Shown: in pieces, positions 22,964 through 34,920 of the stretch | How positions within the stretch are numbered: the stretch's first letter is position 1 | Layout: every line of letters starts with the position of its first letter | From: Punica granatum | Lineage: Eukaryota; Streptophyta; Magnoliopsida; Myrtales; Lythraceae | Assembly (NCBI RefSeq): GCF_007655135.1 | Contig: NC_045132.1 | Coordinates: forward strand, 12,710,001 to 12,774,000 | Reading direction: 5' to 3' | Length of the DNA stretch: 64,000 nt | Translations under genes and position numbers: made by a program | Notes under the pieces: generated by a model | What the model was told of the DNA's origin: nothing | What the model saw: the letters and a program-made list of their open reading frames with translations, nothing else | Databases searched by the model: none

Positions 22964-24379
22964 AATTGCTGCCTGCATGGTCTTCCACTCAAGCCAGTAA
23001 TCTTGTACTCAATATTTGAGGGACTAGCCTTGATCCTCAGTTTTTGAGCGTGTGCTTCGCCTGTACACGGCAAAAGGAACAGCAATCTTGGTAAAGTATT
23101 ATCGGTAATGACCTGCAAAATACTGAGTAGAATGCAGGTAACCTTGTGGGCCCCCTTAGGATTTCCAACGTTTTGGTTATCAAGTTAAAAATCCACCACA
23201 GGTCCAGGCTTCACAATCATGGTGGTAGATACATCTGGAAGGAGTCCATTATTCCATTAGCAAAGCAATCGATTCACACAATAACAGTTCAAAAGATGAG
23301 ACGAAGCACCCACCAATATTCAGAGACAGGCCTCCTTGATTTGTTTGGAAACTAGAATGAAATCCCCTGCATCGAAGAACTCCACCTCCCATGTCTTCAT
23401 AATTTCTGGGATCGTTCTGAAAGAAGACTGCCGGACAGGGAGGCAGCCCCTGTATATACAATGTATAATTTAGTTGCAAGCTGGAAGTCCACATAAAAGA
23501 CAAGTACAACAGCAGAAAAGCTTCGCTTACTGCTTAGCGGCATGCTGCCTTAAGGATAATATCAAGCATTCGGAATGCTTCCTGGGAATTCTCTGTATCC
23601 TGGCCTTGCAGCGCACTGGCAATCGCCTGCAGGGGAATTTTAGCGGCAAGGCTTATCTCGACTTTGTATGTTTTTGACTGGCACGGCCTGCGAAGTCTCT
23701 TCCGATCAGCCATGTTCGGACTGCCATCACCATCTGAACTAGCATTTCCTTGAGTTCTGCAGAAGGAGGAGGATCATTAGTAATCATACAGGAAGTACAT
23801 GTCCAGTGTTTCGAGCAAAACCGATTGCACATTCACCTGCTTGAAGTGGCATCCTCCAGCACAACGGTGAATTGAAGCTTCTTGCGTGGAAGGGGCCCTG
23901 CAGTAAACAAGCTCTTTTCACCATCATAGGCGAACTGCTGTCCATCTAACTCACTGATATAAGTCTCATGAACTCTGTCGATCACCTTCCTCCCAACAAT
24001 CTTGCCATCAGCAGGACGGCCATCTTCGTAGGTAAGAGATACCTACATTTTGCGAAGCATTAACTTACGAAAAGAGGAAACACAGTGGCACTCTCCATCA
24101 TCATATATTGTAAAGAAGCAGAGAGGATAGGGAAACTCAAGCGCACATACACTGTAATGGAAACACCGACGGTCAAGAGTAGCAACGTCCACTTTGAAGT
24201 GATTCGTTGACAGCGATATCTTGTTGCCTCTGCTGCCGAGGCCTCGTCTAGCCTTGGGAAGACGCTCAGCCTTCTTCTTCCCCGGTTCTGGAGTGACCTG
24301 GTTTTTCTTTTGCCTTTTCTGGAATTACGTTAGGTGGGATAGGAGGAGGAGGAAGGGGAGGTGGCAGTCCGTCCTTCAT
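22964..24379 (-). pseudogene. AGO4-like: AGO4-like Argonaute, N-terminal half (broken)
   Basis: Six exons with clean GT-AG borders: 24151-24379, 23837-24042, 23531-23756, 23314-23449, 23143-23234 and 22964-23060. The start (ATG 24377-24379) gives a Pro-rich N-terminus (DGLPPPLPPPPIPPNVIP), typical of the AGO4 clade, then LGSRGNKISLSTNHFKVDV, DRRCFHYS, YEDGRPADGKIVGRKVIDRV, GEKSLFTAGPLPRKKLQFTV, LAAKIPLQAIASALQGQ, DMGGGVLRCRGFHSSFQ and ITGLSGRPCRQQ (ArgoN, linker and start of PAZ). Damage visible: a frameshift near 24300 before the VTPEPGKKK stretch, one extra base near 23550 before HAAKQ, one missing base after CLPVRQ near 23425, TTA to TAA after VVDF near 23187, and one missing base before LRIKASPSN. 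Splice sites are better preserved than the frame. The remaining exons follow at 13824-17180 after the 5.7 kb insertion. Closest clade is AGO4/6/9; the exact paralogue is not determined. Confidence 0.92.
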
Positions 24380-25220
24380 ATTGGATCCTCATATTAAGAT
24401 AAACATAATCGGGTAGAATTAACAGATTTCACAACTTGGACCACAACGTAGCAGGAGCATATATGACAATCATATACATACATCGAGAAAATGCGTACCA
24501 TCCTGATGCAACATAAATAACACAAGAACATGAACTGACTAAAAATAAAGCCATGTAAAGAACGATTCACAACAAACTGCACGCAAGATGAGAAAGGCAC
24601 TCAACAGTTACGGGAAACTAATATGTCGTGAAAGGCGAATCACCTACATAAGGCATGACACTGCAGCTAAAAGTCAAGACTCAGCAAAAAACAATGCAGT
24701 CAAGTGGAGATCAAACGTCAAAGCAGGCGCAACTCATTCACGTCAGGAGAAGAGTAACAAAGCATATCGGTTCACAAGAACCGACAAGAAAACTAGCTGG
24801 AAGGAAAGCCAAGAAAAACCGTTTCTAAGAAATGGGACGGACAAGTGAAACAGTCGCAACAGTGGCATCATGCGGAGACAAATGCTACGAAAAAGCCAGA
24901 AAGTCGACGCAAGAAACGAGAGATGCGATCTGCCAGAGGCCATGCCTAATGGTTTCAACGGAGAAGTGTACCTCTGAGACGAAAACTGTAGGCCTCGTGA
25001 ACAACTGGAGTAGAGTGCGAGACAGAGGGACAGAGTGGAGGGAGGGAGTGAATAACGAAAATGGACAGGCAACGGAAGAGTGATCAACAACTTAAGTAGC
25101 AACGTACTTCCTGCCTCCGTCAATTAAAAGATCCGAGATAGGAGGAGGGAGGGAGAATAGGAGGAGGAGAAGGTCTTCTATGTAGAAAAATACCACTTTG
25201 CACGCAAGACAGTTCAGGGA
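24380..25220. other. Upstream region of the AGO4-like gene
   Basis: Moderately A/G-rich sequence without conserved protein text. It may contain 5' UTR and promoter of the minus-strand pseudogene; nothing is distinct enough to mark. Confidence 0.3.
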
Positions 25221-25350
25221 GAGAGAGGTGATATGGCACACCTCTCTCCTGGTGACCAAGAGGTTATAGGTTCGATAATCAGTTGGACTATTCGTGCCCC
25301 TTTATTAGATATTAAAATTTCTATTTCAATTTACTAGGCTCATGAGTCTC
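25221..25350 (+). mobile_element. SINE-like repeat, tRNA-type B box
   Basis: Related to 40615-40765: both carry ggtgaccaagaggt or agtgaccaagaggt, a B-box-like (g/t)gttcgata (ggttcgataatc at 25272), a ttta-ttagatatta block and a tactaggctcatg(a)gtctcc end. No clear poly-A tail or TSD. Confidence 0.5.
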
Positions 25351-26099
25351 CTTTGTAACAAAAAACAATATTTGAATTCATTGATAAAGAAATTAATTAA
25401 AGTAAGAGTTTTTATATGAAAACTCTATGGTATATATACTTGTATTTATTTGAAAATTTTCAAGTAAGTAAGTTACTTATAATTCAGGTAAAATATATAA
25501 TAAATAAATAAATTATTGCAGATCAAATAATTTATTTGAAAAATTCAAATAATTTACTTGCATATACATGTATCTTCAATTCTAGGCATTGTAATGACAA
25601 AAAAAAATCTACGTATTGTAAAGTAATTCGTCTTTTCTAGCATGACATTGTGCCAACTTGACACAAATTTGTCCTTTATGCAGTGTTATGGCAGCGGTTG
25701 GAAGCCAATCAACCCTTTTTTAAGTAAAAATTAAACAAAATAATTTTTTTTAAAAGAGTAAGATCGAGCGATCAACTACAACAAAGAAGGGGGATTGGGG
25801 CGGTCGGCGGCAGTCACCACCCTTGTTTGAGGTTGCAAAGGACCCCAAGCCCTCTTCTCTTGCTCTAAAATTGATGGTGTGAAACTCCTCAATCTTTAAC
25901 GAGAGTAAAAAAAAAAAAAAACAACAACAAAAGACTACACCCCTCTGAGATCGACGGTGGCTAGCGACCCACCCTCCTACTCTCATATTCCCAATCTTGC
26001 GGTTCATAATTTTTTTAGAGTTTTTAAATTTTTTTAATAATTTACGTTAAAAATGTATTTCATTAAGTTTTTATTTTTCAAAAAATAAAAATAAAAGCA
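25351..26099. other. AT-rich, nothing recognised
   Basis: Low-complexity A/T with poly-A tracts; a GC-richer patch at 25780-25990 has only short open frames without family resemblance. Confidence 0.3.
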
Positions 26100-27470
26100 A
26101 AAACCAAAAATTTGTACTTAATTGAGAATTTTGGTACTTTAGATACTGAAATGTGTACGCATCTAGTACTTTGATTCAAACATTTAGTTTTAGTAGATAC
26201 AAGCAAATAATGACATTAATAATTAAAAAGTATTAAAGTCAGTTTAATTTTACTACCTCCCTAGCACAATTATTTTTTGGACACCCGTCATTAGCATTTT
26301 AAGTACTAAAATTAATGATTTAGCTCATACACTTAGTATTTTGTGAGTACGAGTAAATAAGGTAAGGGACGGTTTTGGTCCATATCCATTGACACTTTTA
26401 TCATTTTTGTTTTAAACCTTCATTTTTTTATCATTTTCGTCCTTAACCTTTTGTTTTTTTTCGTTTTAGTCCTACCATCCATTTTTCCGTTTAAAACACA
26501 TTTTTCGTACAAAAATAATTAGGATTTTAGAATTTTTTAAAAAAATTCAAAAATTATAAAATATCTGAAAAAATAGGGAAAAAAAAAGAAATGCAAGGGG
26601 GCTGCCTCTCCCCGCCTTTTTTTATTTTTTCAGTTTTTAATTTTCATATATTTTATAATTTTATGTATTTTTTAAAGTTTCAAAAAATTATAGTTATTTT
26701 AAGAATTATTTTTGGACGAAATATGAGGTTTTTAACGGAAAAATGTGGGACTAAAATGACAAAAAAAAAACAAAATGGTAAGGATGGGAATGACAAAAGG
26801 TAAAAGTTTAGGACGAAAATGACAAAATTGTCAAAGACAGAAGACCAAAACTGTCTTTTTCCCAAATAAATACTAACAATAGTAACTAAAAGAATTAAGA
26901 TTTTTTATAGTTTCAGTATCTGACTGGTACTTGAAGTATAAGTATTTTGGGAGTACATGTAATTATTAAAATTAATAACTAAAAGTACTAAAATCTCATT
27001 AGTACTTGATGTATTGAAATATATAAATATTTATTATCTCTCTTCAAATGTTGTATTACTAACATTGGCAATAAAAGTGTTAAAATCGATCTAATTATTG
27101 TATCTCATTATTACTTAAAACGCTGACATTTTTGGTATTTTTTTAGTGCGAGTAAATACTGACATTAATACCTAAAAATACTAAAATGGATTTGATTTCA
27201 ATATCTCATCAGTATTTGATGAATTGAAAGTTTTAAGTATTTAGCATTTTAGTTAAACGCTTAATATTTTATAAGTGCAAGCATATTTATTGTAATAATT
27301 AAAAGTACAAAATTCGAACTAATTTTAGTACATCAATAATACTTGAAGTGCTGCAATTTTCAAATATGTATCTTAGTTTAAAACTTTAGTATTTTATAAG
27401 TATATGAAAATAGTAACTTTAATAACCAAAAGTTCAAAAGTTGAATCTCATTTCAGTACTAGGTTTTTTG
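26100..27470 (+). repeat. Degenerate tandem array, about 120-150 bp units
   Basis: Repeated words: gagtaaata then ctgacattaata then ctaaaagtactaaaat then gtacttgaagt(a/g)ttg, seen at least seven times with heavy divergence. Interrupted at 26360-26863 by a foldback element. Confidence 0.55.
26360..26863. mobile_element. MULE-type foldback element (about 504 bp)
   Basis: Arms pair gacggttttggtcc near the left tip with ggaccaaaac-like gaagaccaaaactgtc near the right tip, and the tcatttttgt/acaaaatgac type blocks inside. The flanks GAGTAAATA (26351-26359) and AAATAAATA (26864-26872) match at 7 of 9, and removing the element restores the surrounding tandem unit gagtaaatactaac. Confidence 0.6.
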
Positions 27471-28529
27471 TCTTGTGTGTCCCACGAGACTTTTAGGTCG
27501 GACATAATGGAATATATCTAATTCAAACTTTACTATTTTTAGTTAATTTCAAAATTTTCATAAACAATATTTCTTTTTCCTATAAAATATAATATGTAAT
27601 AAAATTATGATTAATTCATTGTTGCTACTATGTTCAAAAAAAGAAAGTAATAGGGTAACTTTTTCAAAATTATTATTTTTCTAATTAAGTAAAAAATTAG
27701 TAACCATAAATTTTGATGATAATTTTATAATTATAAGATTTACGCATAAGTTTTGAGGATATATTAAAATTAAAATATTTCACGTCCAAATATATTTATG
27801 CATATATAAATTAAATATTTATAAACTTTCAAATTACATATGTATTAAAATTAATAACCATAAGTTTTAATGATTATTCTATAATTATAATGTTTATGCG
27901 TGAGTTTTGAGGATGCATTAAAATTAAAATATTTCATATTTATACATATATAAATTAAAATATTTATAAACTTTTGACTTATATGTATTTACTAACTTAA
28001 TTTTATTTAATCCAAATTGCATATATATTTACAATTCTGTCATTATTTATTACATCGTATTCAAGTTTATGTATTATATAGATTTTATTAGTGCTTGAAG
28101 TGTTGCAATTTCCAAATTTATAAATTTATAACTTCTAACGCCATTAACCTCTTAAAATGTGGAGGTTTCTAGCATACCGGTGGTATGAGACTGCTGCTTT
28201 CGTAGCCGTTAGATTTGGTCTTTGACTTTTTTTTATCCTTTATTTTAAGTACTAGTTTATTGGACTCATGCGTCTCACCAATTTTATTAAAAAAATTATT
28301 ATAATAAAAATTTAAATATGAAAGCATTAATTGGTATAATCTTATAGCTTGATTAACATGTGAAAGGTTTATTTTATATAATATATAATTTTTAATGTGG
28401 TAAATTCATATTTATGATAGAAGAATTATATCAAATATATATAAAAATTTCTTGAGTAAAAAATTCATGTAAATAATTGCAGTTCTCAATTTAATTTCCA
28501 ATAAAATTAATTCAAAATTTGAATACCTA
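27471..28529. other. Very AT-rich, no gene
   Basis: Contains a two-fold repeat of a taaattttgatgataattttataattataagattta-like block (27710-27760 and 27860-27910). At 28228-28300 the words ctagtttattggactcatgc and gtctcacc resemble the 3' part of the SINE-like copies. Confidence 0.4.
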
Positions 28530-30139
28530 TGCAACGCGACTTGGGAGTGTCCACCTTCTCGGGGACGCGCGACAGACGCACGTGAGAATGAGTCGCCACT
28601 ACCTATTTATGACCCGAAAGTCGAGGGCCGGTGAGTTGACCAGGTCTCGGGGTATGGGATACACTTAGTATGCTAAGGCAATGGTTTGCTAGGCTTGCCA
28701 TTTTATTTATTGACCACATGATTTAGGATTGCACTTGACTCGCTCGTTTTGACACCGTAAATTCGAAGAAACTCTCCGACCGTTTGCTCTCTGATCAGGA
28801 TTCTTACATGAATAAATATACAACATAAACCCTCACATCTTTCTCTCAAATGAATAAAATACAAATTATAATGATTGAATCCCGGTCGGTTCGCATTCGG
28901 TCACTATTCCACTCATACTCACCGTATGGCTTGAAAAGACTGAAATTGAAATTAATATGCGTGCTCAGTGATTGGGGGATTAGACTCGTGATCGACGATT
29001 ATGGACGTTGGACCCCATGTGAATCGTATCCTAAAGGATCGGGCTCGACCCACACAACAAACAAGTGCAAAAATGTAACAAGTAAGCACAAATAAACAAA
29101 TAATGGGGTTTTGTTATTGTCGAATTTATGTGAGTTAACTGATTATTAATCGGGGTATCTTGGCATGTAAATCCTACCCTAAAGCAAGACAAAACGGTGA
29201 TGGAAAGAGCGTGTAGCATTCGGCGTTATTTTAGTGGACCCGACAAACACAATGCCTATAATCGAGTCTCGAGTGTATGGGTTGTTTTTAAATTATTTTG
29301 TATCGTGACAGTGCGGCTTTTATAGATTAAGAGTGTTTTTACCTAGAACCCGAAACCTAACCCTCTACTTGACTATTTGCCCATGTTTGATTAAGCCGAG
29401 TTTGAGGTTAATCTGTTTTTTCGTATTTTAACCCGTTTTAAACACAAACTTAAGGAAATGGGAGCACGAGACACCGCTAGGGTGTCGGCGGGTCAATAAC
29501 CAGTAGTCACGCCCTTGAATCGGAAAATATGTGTGTGCGTGGAAAATCAAGATTACGTGACACGTATCTCAGGTTTTTTGAAATTGTGAATTTTAAAAGG
29601 GCCTGGCCAACAGTTCTTGAACTGTCAACGCGATTACAGATTATTGACCGGTTCGTGTAACTCATTTAAAAGAGTCGGGTGATTTACTTTAGCCAAATTT
29701 AGTGTCCCGATCGCCCCATGTGTGGAATTTTAAGTTAATTAAAAATTTGCCGAATGCTTTAGTTTACGGATTTCGAGCCGTCGGAATGGCCATTATTGGG
29801 CCGCCCGATAAACTCTAATTTTCGACCGTCTTGGGGTTAAATCCGATTTTTACTTGACTTTACGTGATTAAACCGATTCATGTGAGGTTTTAATTAAAGA
29901 CACATTCAAACATTCCAAGCACACGAATATGGACAAAATGATCACAATAAAATTAATTCGTCGGTTTTAGGTCCAAGTGAATAATTAAACCATTTTAATG
30001 TATCATTTGCCTAAGAAATTATGGATTTACGAAGCAATTTATTTAAATCTAATACATTTAACTTATGAATTATCGTCCGATCAAAACTAAGCATAAAATA
30101 CGGTCGCATGCAATCATATATCAATCACGATCATAATAC

Positions 30140-30572
30140 ACATCTCATAAAATTGCTCAAGGATAGAATTAAAGTAATTTTGAAAGAAAAGGGATTGATT
30201 TGGAAATTCGGCTAAAAATCTCGAGGATTGATTTGAGTCAACTTGAAAAGTTCCTTGGACTAATTTGGAACGTTTGAAAAGTTCTGTGGCTGAATGGGAT
30301 TTAAAAGATGGCCTGGGACCTGATTGAAACAAATATGAAAGTTTGGGGCTGATCTGAAAAAATGAAGAAAGAATCATAGGGACTTAACTTAAACGAATTA
30401 AAAAGTTTCCTGGAGTGATTTGAATGACCTGAAAATTCTGTGGCTGAACTGAAAGTGTTAAAAATGGCCCAAGACTTTAATAAAACGAATTTTTAAGTTC
30501 GGGACTGATTTGAAAAGAGGGAAAATGTCACAGGGAATAAAGTGAAACAACACCCCTTTTGGTCTCGGCAAC
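30140..30572 (-). repeat. About 155 bp tandem repeats, left remnant
   Basis: Units alternate ttcgggactgatttgaaaa and cctgaaaattctgtggctga words. They are reverse-complement relatives of 37128-37960 and continue at 33266 after the insert. Confidence 0.6.
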
Positions 30573-30699
30573 TGTCTGGACATTCTGTAGACGCCTGATT
30601 TTCTTGTTTTGGATGTATGGGAGGAAGTTGTGTACCTGTTGTGAGAGAGAAAAATAAAGGAATCAGGGCAAGGAAGCGGGAAAACATGAATTTTGGACT

Positions 30700-31147
30700 C
30701 AAAGCAATAAATGCGAGGCCGATACCCATAAAGTAGTAAATGCGGACGCGAAGCGCAAAAAGCAGTAAATGTGGATGCGAAGTCGGGAAAGCAGTAAATG
30801 TGGTCGCGAAGTCCGAAAGGCAGTAAGTGTGGACGCAAAGTCCGGAAAGTAGTAAATGTGGATGCGAAGTCCGAAAAGTATTAACTAGGGACGCGAAGTC
30901 CGGAAAACAATAAACTTGGATGCGAAGTCTGGAAAGCAATAAATGGTGGGTGTCCAAATCCAAAACAGTAAATGTGAGTGTCCAAACCCATAGCAGTAAG
31001 TGGTGGGTGTCAAAACCCAAAGCAGTAAATGTGGGTGTCCAAACCCAAAACAGTAAATGTGGATGTCCAAACCCAAAACAGTAAATGGTGGGTGTCGAAA
31101 CCTAAAACAGTAAACGTGGGTGTTCAAACTCAAAGCAGTAAATGCAA
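30700..31147 (+). repeat. Minisatellite, 30-33 bp units, two subtypes
   Basis: About fourteen units anchored by cagtaaatg. The first half carries tggatgcgaagtccggaaa, the second half tgggtgtccaaacccaaa. The change of subtype is near 30945. Confidence 0.85.
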
Positions 31148-31465
31148 GTTGATAAGAAAGTGCAGAAAATGAAAAAGCAAAGATCAGTGCTAGGGAACAG
31201 CGCAAGGCGCTGAAGAGGGGCGCCTGGTATTAGGTCGGGGCTTTGCTGGGACGGTGCAGCGGTAGGCGTGGTTTGCAGTTTGTCGCATGATTAGGCCCAT
31301 GCTGGATCACTTGCGTCACGTGCTTGGCAAAGATGGTCCGATCGCTGTGTTCACCGGGGATGCTATTGCTTGTGAGTGTTATCGTAAGGTGGCGGTGCCG
31401 TAGAGATGGGCAGAACTTTTCATTAGTCATGTGGACGGTGGTGTGCGCTGAATGTGCAAGGCTGA

Positions 31466-31850
31466 TGCTATGCCAAAGGTGCTGATCTGCCGTAGGTCGG
31501 CGTTGCCACTAGGATGAAGTTGCTTCTTCCGGTACCTTGCCCTTGGGGTGGCGGTGCGTTTGATCTGCAAGAAGCCAGTCTCGTTACTAGAGTCGTTGCA
31601 TGTTGGACTGTCGGAAGCTAGGCTCGCCGCTGGGGTGGTCGTGCTTTGCCGGAGATCGGCCTTGCTACTAGGGCAGTTGTGCTTTGCCGAAGGCCAGCTT
31701 TGCTGTTGGGATGGTTGTGCTTTGTTGGAGGCCTGCTTTGCCCCTAGGGCGGTGGTGTATTTCATATGTCGAAAGCTGGCCTCGCACCTGGGGTAATTGC
31801 TTGTTGCTCTACCGGATGTTGGATCTGCCGCAGCAACGATTGTAGTTCGC
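31466..31850 (+). repeat. Degenerate 38-43 bp tandem repeats
   Basis: Nine or so units of the type ctttgccgaaggccagcttt followed by gctgttgggatggttgtg. The frames across it are open but vary freely, so it is not taken as coding. Confidence 0.7.
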
Positions 31851-33265
31851 TAGGGATGCCTCGGTCTTGCGATGAGGGACTCGAGCTCCGGTTGGAGCTT
31901 GCGAATCCTGAGGGATCGGGAATTAGAGTTCGCCGTAGTTCTTGCTTGCAGTACCTGTGGTCCTGACAACATCAGTAAATCATTAGTGAGTTACTAACAA
32001 TGTGTAAGCACATGTAAAAATGAGTAATTGCGATGCATGTTCTTCAATTTCGGGTCGCTTGAGCGACTCGTGAAAAATTTTGTTTTGGCAATACGAACGG
32101 GTTTCCATTTTTTTAAGGCCTCGATGGGAGGCCTCCGAGGCTCTTGTTGGCCATGCATGGGCATATCGAGACGTTCTCAATGATGCCCCAGCGGCTCTCT
32201 TAATTGTTCAACGAACCCATCGACTTAGAACCCTTCTCGTCAGGGTGCCGTAGGACGGCTGCGTTTGTAACCCACATTGGGATTTCTGTTCAAATTTAGT
32301 CAGACCTTGGTCTAGTCATTTCTAGAGTGTTATGACTAGACTCCTGAAAAGAAATGTCTAGGACTTTGGCTCTGTGGTAGCCGATTGTAGGGTGGCTGTG
32401 ACCCATTTGGAGTTATGCGATTGACAGAGAGAAAAGAGAAAGCTTGGGGGACACGTTGCCCTAGACTAAAAGGATACACGAGTTCACGCCTGCAGCGAAA
32501 TGTACCCCCTTTTTCGTCCTTCTATTATGCGGGCTGCGCCAAACTACTTGGACAGCATGCTCGGTTGTCCACTGTACTTGAGAAAGAATCCGCGTATGAC
32601 GGATGAGTTGTGTTGGAGAGCTGATCGGGGATCGTATTGAAGTAGACAACCTAGTCATTTTCCTGGGGATCCCTAGTCCACGCGGTATGCGAGGGGTTTA
32701 GGGTGACAATTCGATTTATTTCTTTCTCATTTTTCTTTCCTTTTGCTACGGTCGCCCGCTTCAGGATTTGGCCGCACCTTTCAACCTATAGGGGATGAGC
32801 TCTCCTTTTGCCATGACTGCCCACTTCGGAATTTTCGATTGTGCCTCTCTTTTGTCCTAACTTTTGCCTAGGCCGCCCCATGGGGGTTTTCAACCTAGCG
32901 GGCTCAATTTTTTTGTCTCTCAAGTTTGCAATGAAGAAGAGTCTGGAGAATTCGATTCCCGAGTTTGCTCTATTTTGCATTGTGTCTCCATCGAGAAGTC
33001 GCGATTGTTGCTTCTTTGCGTCAGTTTTTTTTGTTTTGCGAAATCAGGATCTGTTCGTGACCCTTGGATTTGCTTTTCCCGACTTTACGTTGCTGCAGGT
33101 GCTTTAATTCGTGTCGCCTCGTGGAGACTTGATGTGTCCTTATCTCAGTCTCATTAGTGGGGTCCGGGTTTTGGAACATGTCTTGTGCATTCAGAAGTCG
33201 AATCGAGCGTCTCTTCTCTCTTGCCTCGGTTTTCATTGTTGACGTGGTCCGTGGCACTCTTGACA

Positions 33266-33700
33266 GAAACGAATTAAAAAGTTCCCTGGACTGATTTGAA
33301 TGACCTGAAAATTCTGTGGCGGAAGTTAAAAATGGCCCAGGACTTGATTGAAATGAATTTCTAAGTTCGGGACTGATTTGAAAAGAGGAAAAATGTCACA
33401 GGGACTAAACTGAAACAGCAATAAAAGTTTCCTGGACTGAAAATGTCGAAAATAGCCTAGGACTTTATTGAAGCAAGATTTGAAAGTCAGGACTGGTCTA
33501 AAAAGGCGAAAAATGCCCCAAGTACTGAACTAAGGCAAATCGAAAAGTTTCCCGGGCTGGTTTAAATCGTATGAAAAATTCAGGACTGCATGGAAAATAC
33601 AGGGAAAGCCCGGGACTCGACTGAAACGCATCATAAAGTTCAGGACTGATTTAAAAAAACGAAAAATATCCCCAGGACCAAAATGAAACAGATCGGAAAG
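33266..33700 (-). repeat. About 155 bp tandem repeats, right remnant
   Basis: Continuation of the array at 30140-30572; the block 33266-33412 is a near copy of 30387-30550 as neighbouring units of one array. Confidence 0.6.
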
Positions 33701-34130
33701 TATATAAAACCGGGTTCAAAATAAAACCCGATCATCTCCACGGACGACAAACACTCATTTCACGTTATCACGATCCAAACAAACACGATATATGAATATG
33801 AGGTCCTATACATGCCACTGAGTCGGGATATTTACCTAGTTTCGAGAAGAAAAGGATATTTTTTTGGAAATTCGGGTCTATATGCTAGGCGAGTCGGGTC
33901 GGATGCCCGGTCGGGTCGCGGCAAACCCGACTGGTGGAGGAAAGCCCGAAAGGGGAGGTTAACTGGTCTGAGTGGCTCCAATCGCTCCCGACGATCAACC
34001 CCATGGCTTCGGACCCTTGAAGAGCTTCCAAAGGCGTCTAGAGGTGGCCAAGGACGACTCTTAACCACCCCATACGAGCCCCATATAGAGGAGAGGCTGG
34101 TTTGTTTGAAGAGAATCTTTTCTATGATCT
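33701..34130 (-). other. Body of the outer LTR-like element
   Basis: The ctaggtaaatatcccgactc-like box (about 33820-33845, minus) matches gaactaggtaaatccccgac at 36960 in the nested relative. The frame at 33812-34132 is open by composition only. Confidence 0.4.
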
Positions 34131-34660
34131 AGGATCATATCCAATCATATCGTACACGAACAGGCTCCGTAAGATCCAGTAGAATAAGTAATGTTGCCTA
34201 AGACAGGTTTTGTTTTAGCTATTTTACTTACTTATTACTTAATAGTATAGAAATGCAGCCATTTCCTCTGCATTGACCTGATTTATGATACTATCGGAGT
34301 GAAACAAGGGGTCTAAAGAAAAGCAGAGGCTAGACTCTATTAGTAACAAGTAAATCCTTTGTATGTAGTGGAATGGAAAAAGTTTCAAGATATTAGGGGG
34401 ATAAAGTCAAATTGCAAGGTCTGAGACAACCCAGAAAGCACTTGATTATGATGAACTTTTGTAAGCTTACTTGGGTATTGAGCATTTACTTATAAAAATG
34501 AAATTCTTTGCAATGGGTAGTTGCAACTGCGAAAAATCGAATCAATCTGGTCAAATTTTTCTGACCTCAGTCATATATGTGTAGATACTCTATAGAATAG
34601 ATTTTGACTATATAGATTTATTTGATATGGATATAGATCCATTTGGTTCATTTGATTCTT
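34131..34660 (+). other. AT-rich insert beside the plastid rRNA piece, origin unknown
   Basis: 530 bp unlike the LTR on either side in composition, joined directly to the 23S fragment. It could be another piece of organelle DNA in the same insertion, but I do not recognise a gene in it. Confidence 0.35.
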
Positions 34661-34735
<75 letters not shown>

Positions 34736-34920
34736 TCTGGGCACTGTCTCGGAGAGAGACTCGGTGAAATAGACATGTCTGTGAAGATGCGGACTACCTG
34801 CACCTGGACAGAAAGACCCTATGAAGCTTTACTGTTCCCTGGGATTGGCTTTGGGCCTTTCCTGCGCAGCTTAGGTGGAAGGCGAAGAAGGCCTCCTTCC
34901 GGGGGGGCCCAAGCCATCAG
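34661..34920 (+). rRNA. rrn23: Plastid-type 23S rRNA fragment (nuclear copy)
   Basis: 260 nt of large-subunit rRNA starting ccgtaactataacggtcc and including ttgtcgggtaagttccgacc, gatgcggactacctgcacc, gacagaaagaccctatgaag and gggggggcccaagccatcag. This is the domain IV/V core; aaagaccctatgaagctttactgt-type text and the cagcttaggtggaaggcgaa insert are the plastid form. It breaks off at both ends (tgattctt|gcc and catcag|cgg), so it is a dead fragment of plastid DNA (NUPT) inside the outer LTR-like element. It includes the highly conserved stretch recognised by the homing endonuclease I-CeuI. Confidence 0.9.

Larger units (their letters stand above)
30573..33265 (+). mobile_element. 2.7 kb TG...CA element nested in the outer LTR
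   Basis: Begins TGTCTGGACATTC and ends CACTCTTGACA, so the tips form TGTC/GACA. It interrupts the 155 bp repeats, which resume at 33266. Flanks GCAAC (30568-30572) and GAAAC (33266-33270) match at 4 of 5. No protein domain was found; open frames inside (for example 33021-33257 minus) have no family resemblance. Probably a solo LTR; orientation is arbitrary. Confidence 0.5.

Noticed and set aside
24743..25123. 126-aa minus-strand frame upstream of the AGO4-like gene
   Set aside because: Leu/Ser-rich with no known family; more likely 5' leader or promoter.
30544..30548. GAAAC as an exact TSD for the 2.7 kb element
   Set aside because: The GAAAC at 30544-30548 belongs to the tandem unit; the TG start at 30573 with GCAAC directly before it fits LTR structure better.
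30493..31205. Long overlapping minus-strand open frames across the minisatellite
   Set aside because: They follow the 30-33 bp repeat period; no protein family resemblance and several frames are open at once.
31427..31966. Open frames on both strands (Ala/Gln/Ser-rich minus, Leu/Gly-rich plus)
   Set aside because: Both come from the 38-43 bp tandem repeats; residues vary freely between units.
33812..34132. 106-aa plus-strand frame
   Set aside because: Lies in LTR body; no family match and no conservation in the relative at 36 kb.
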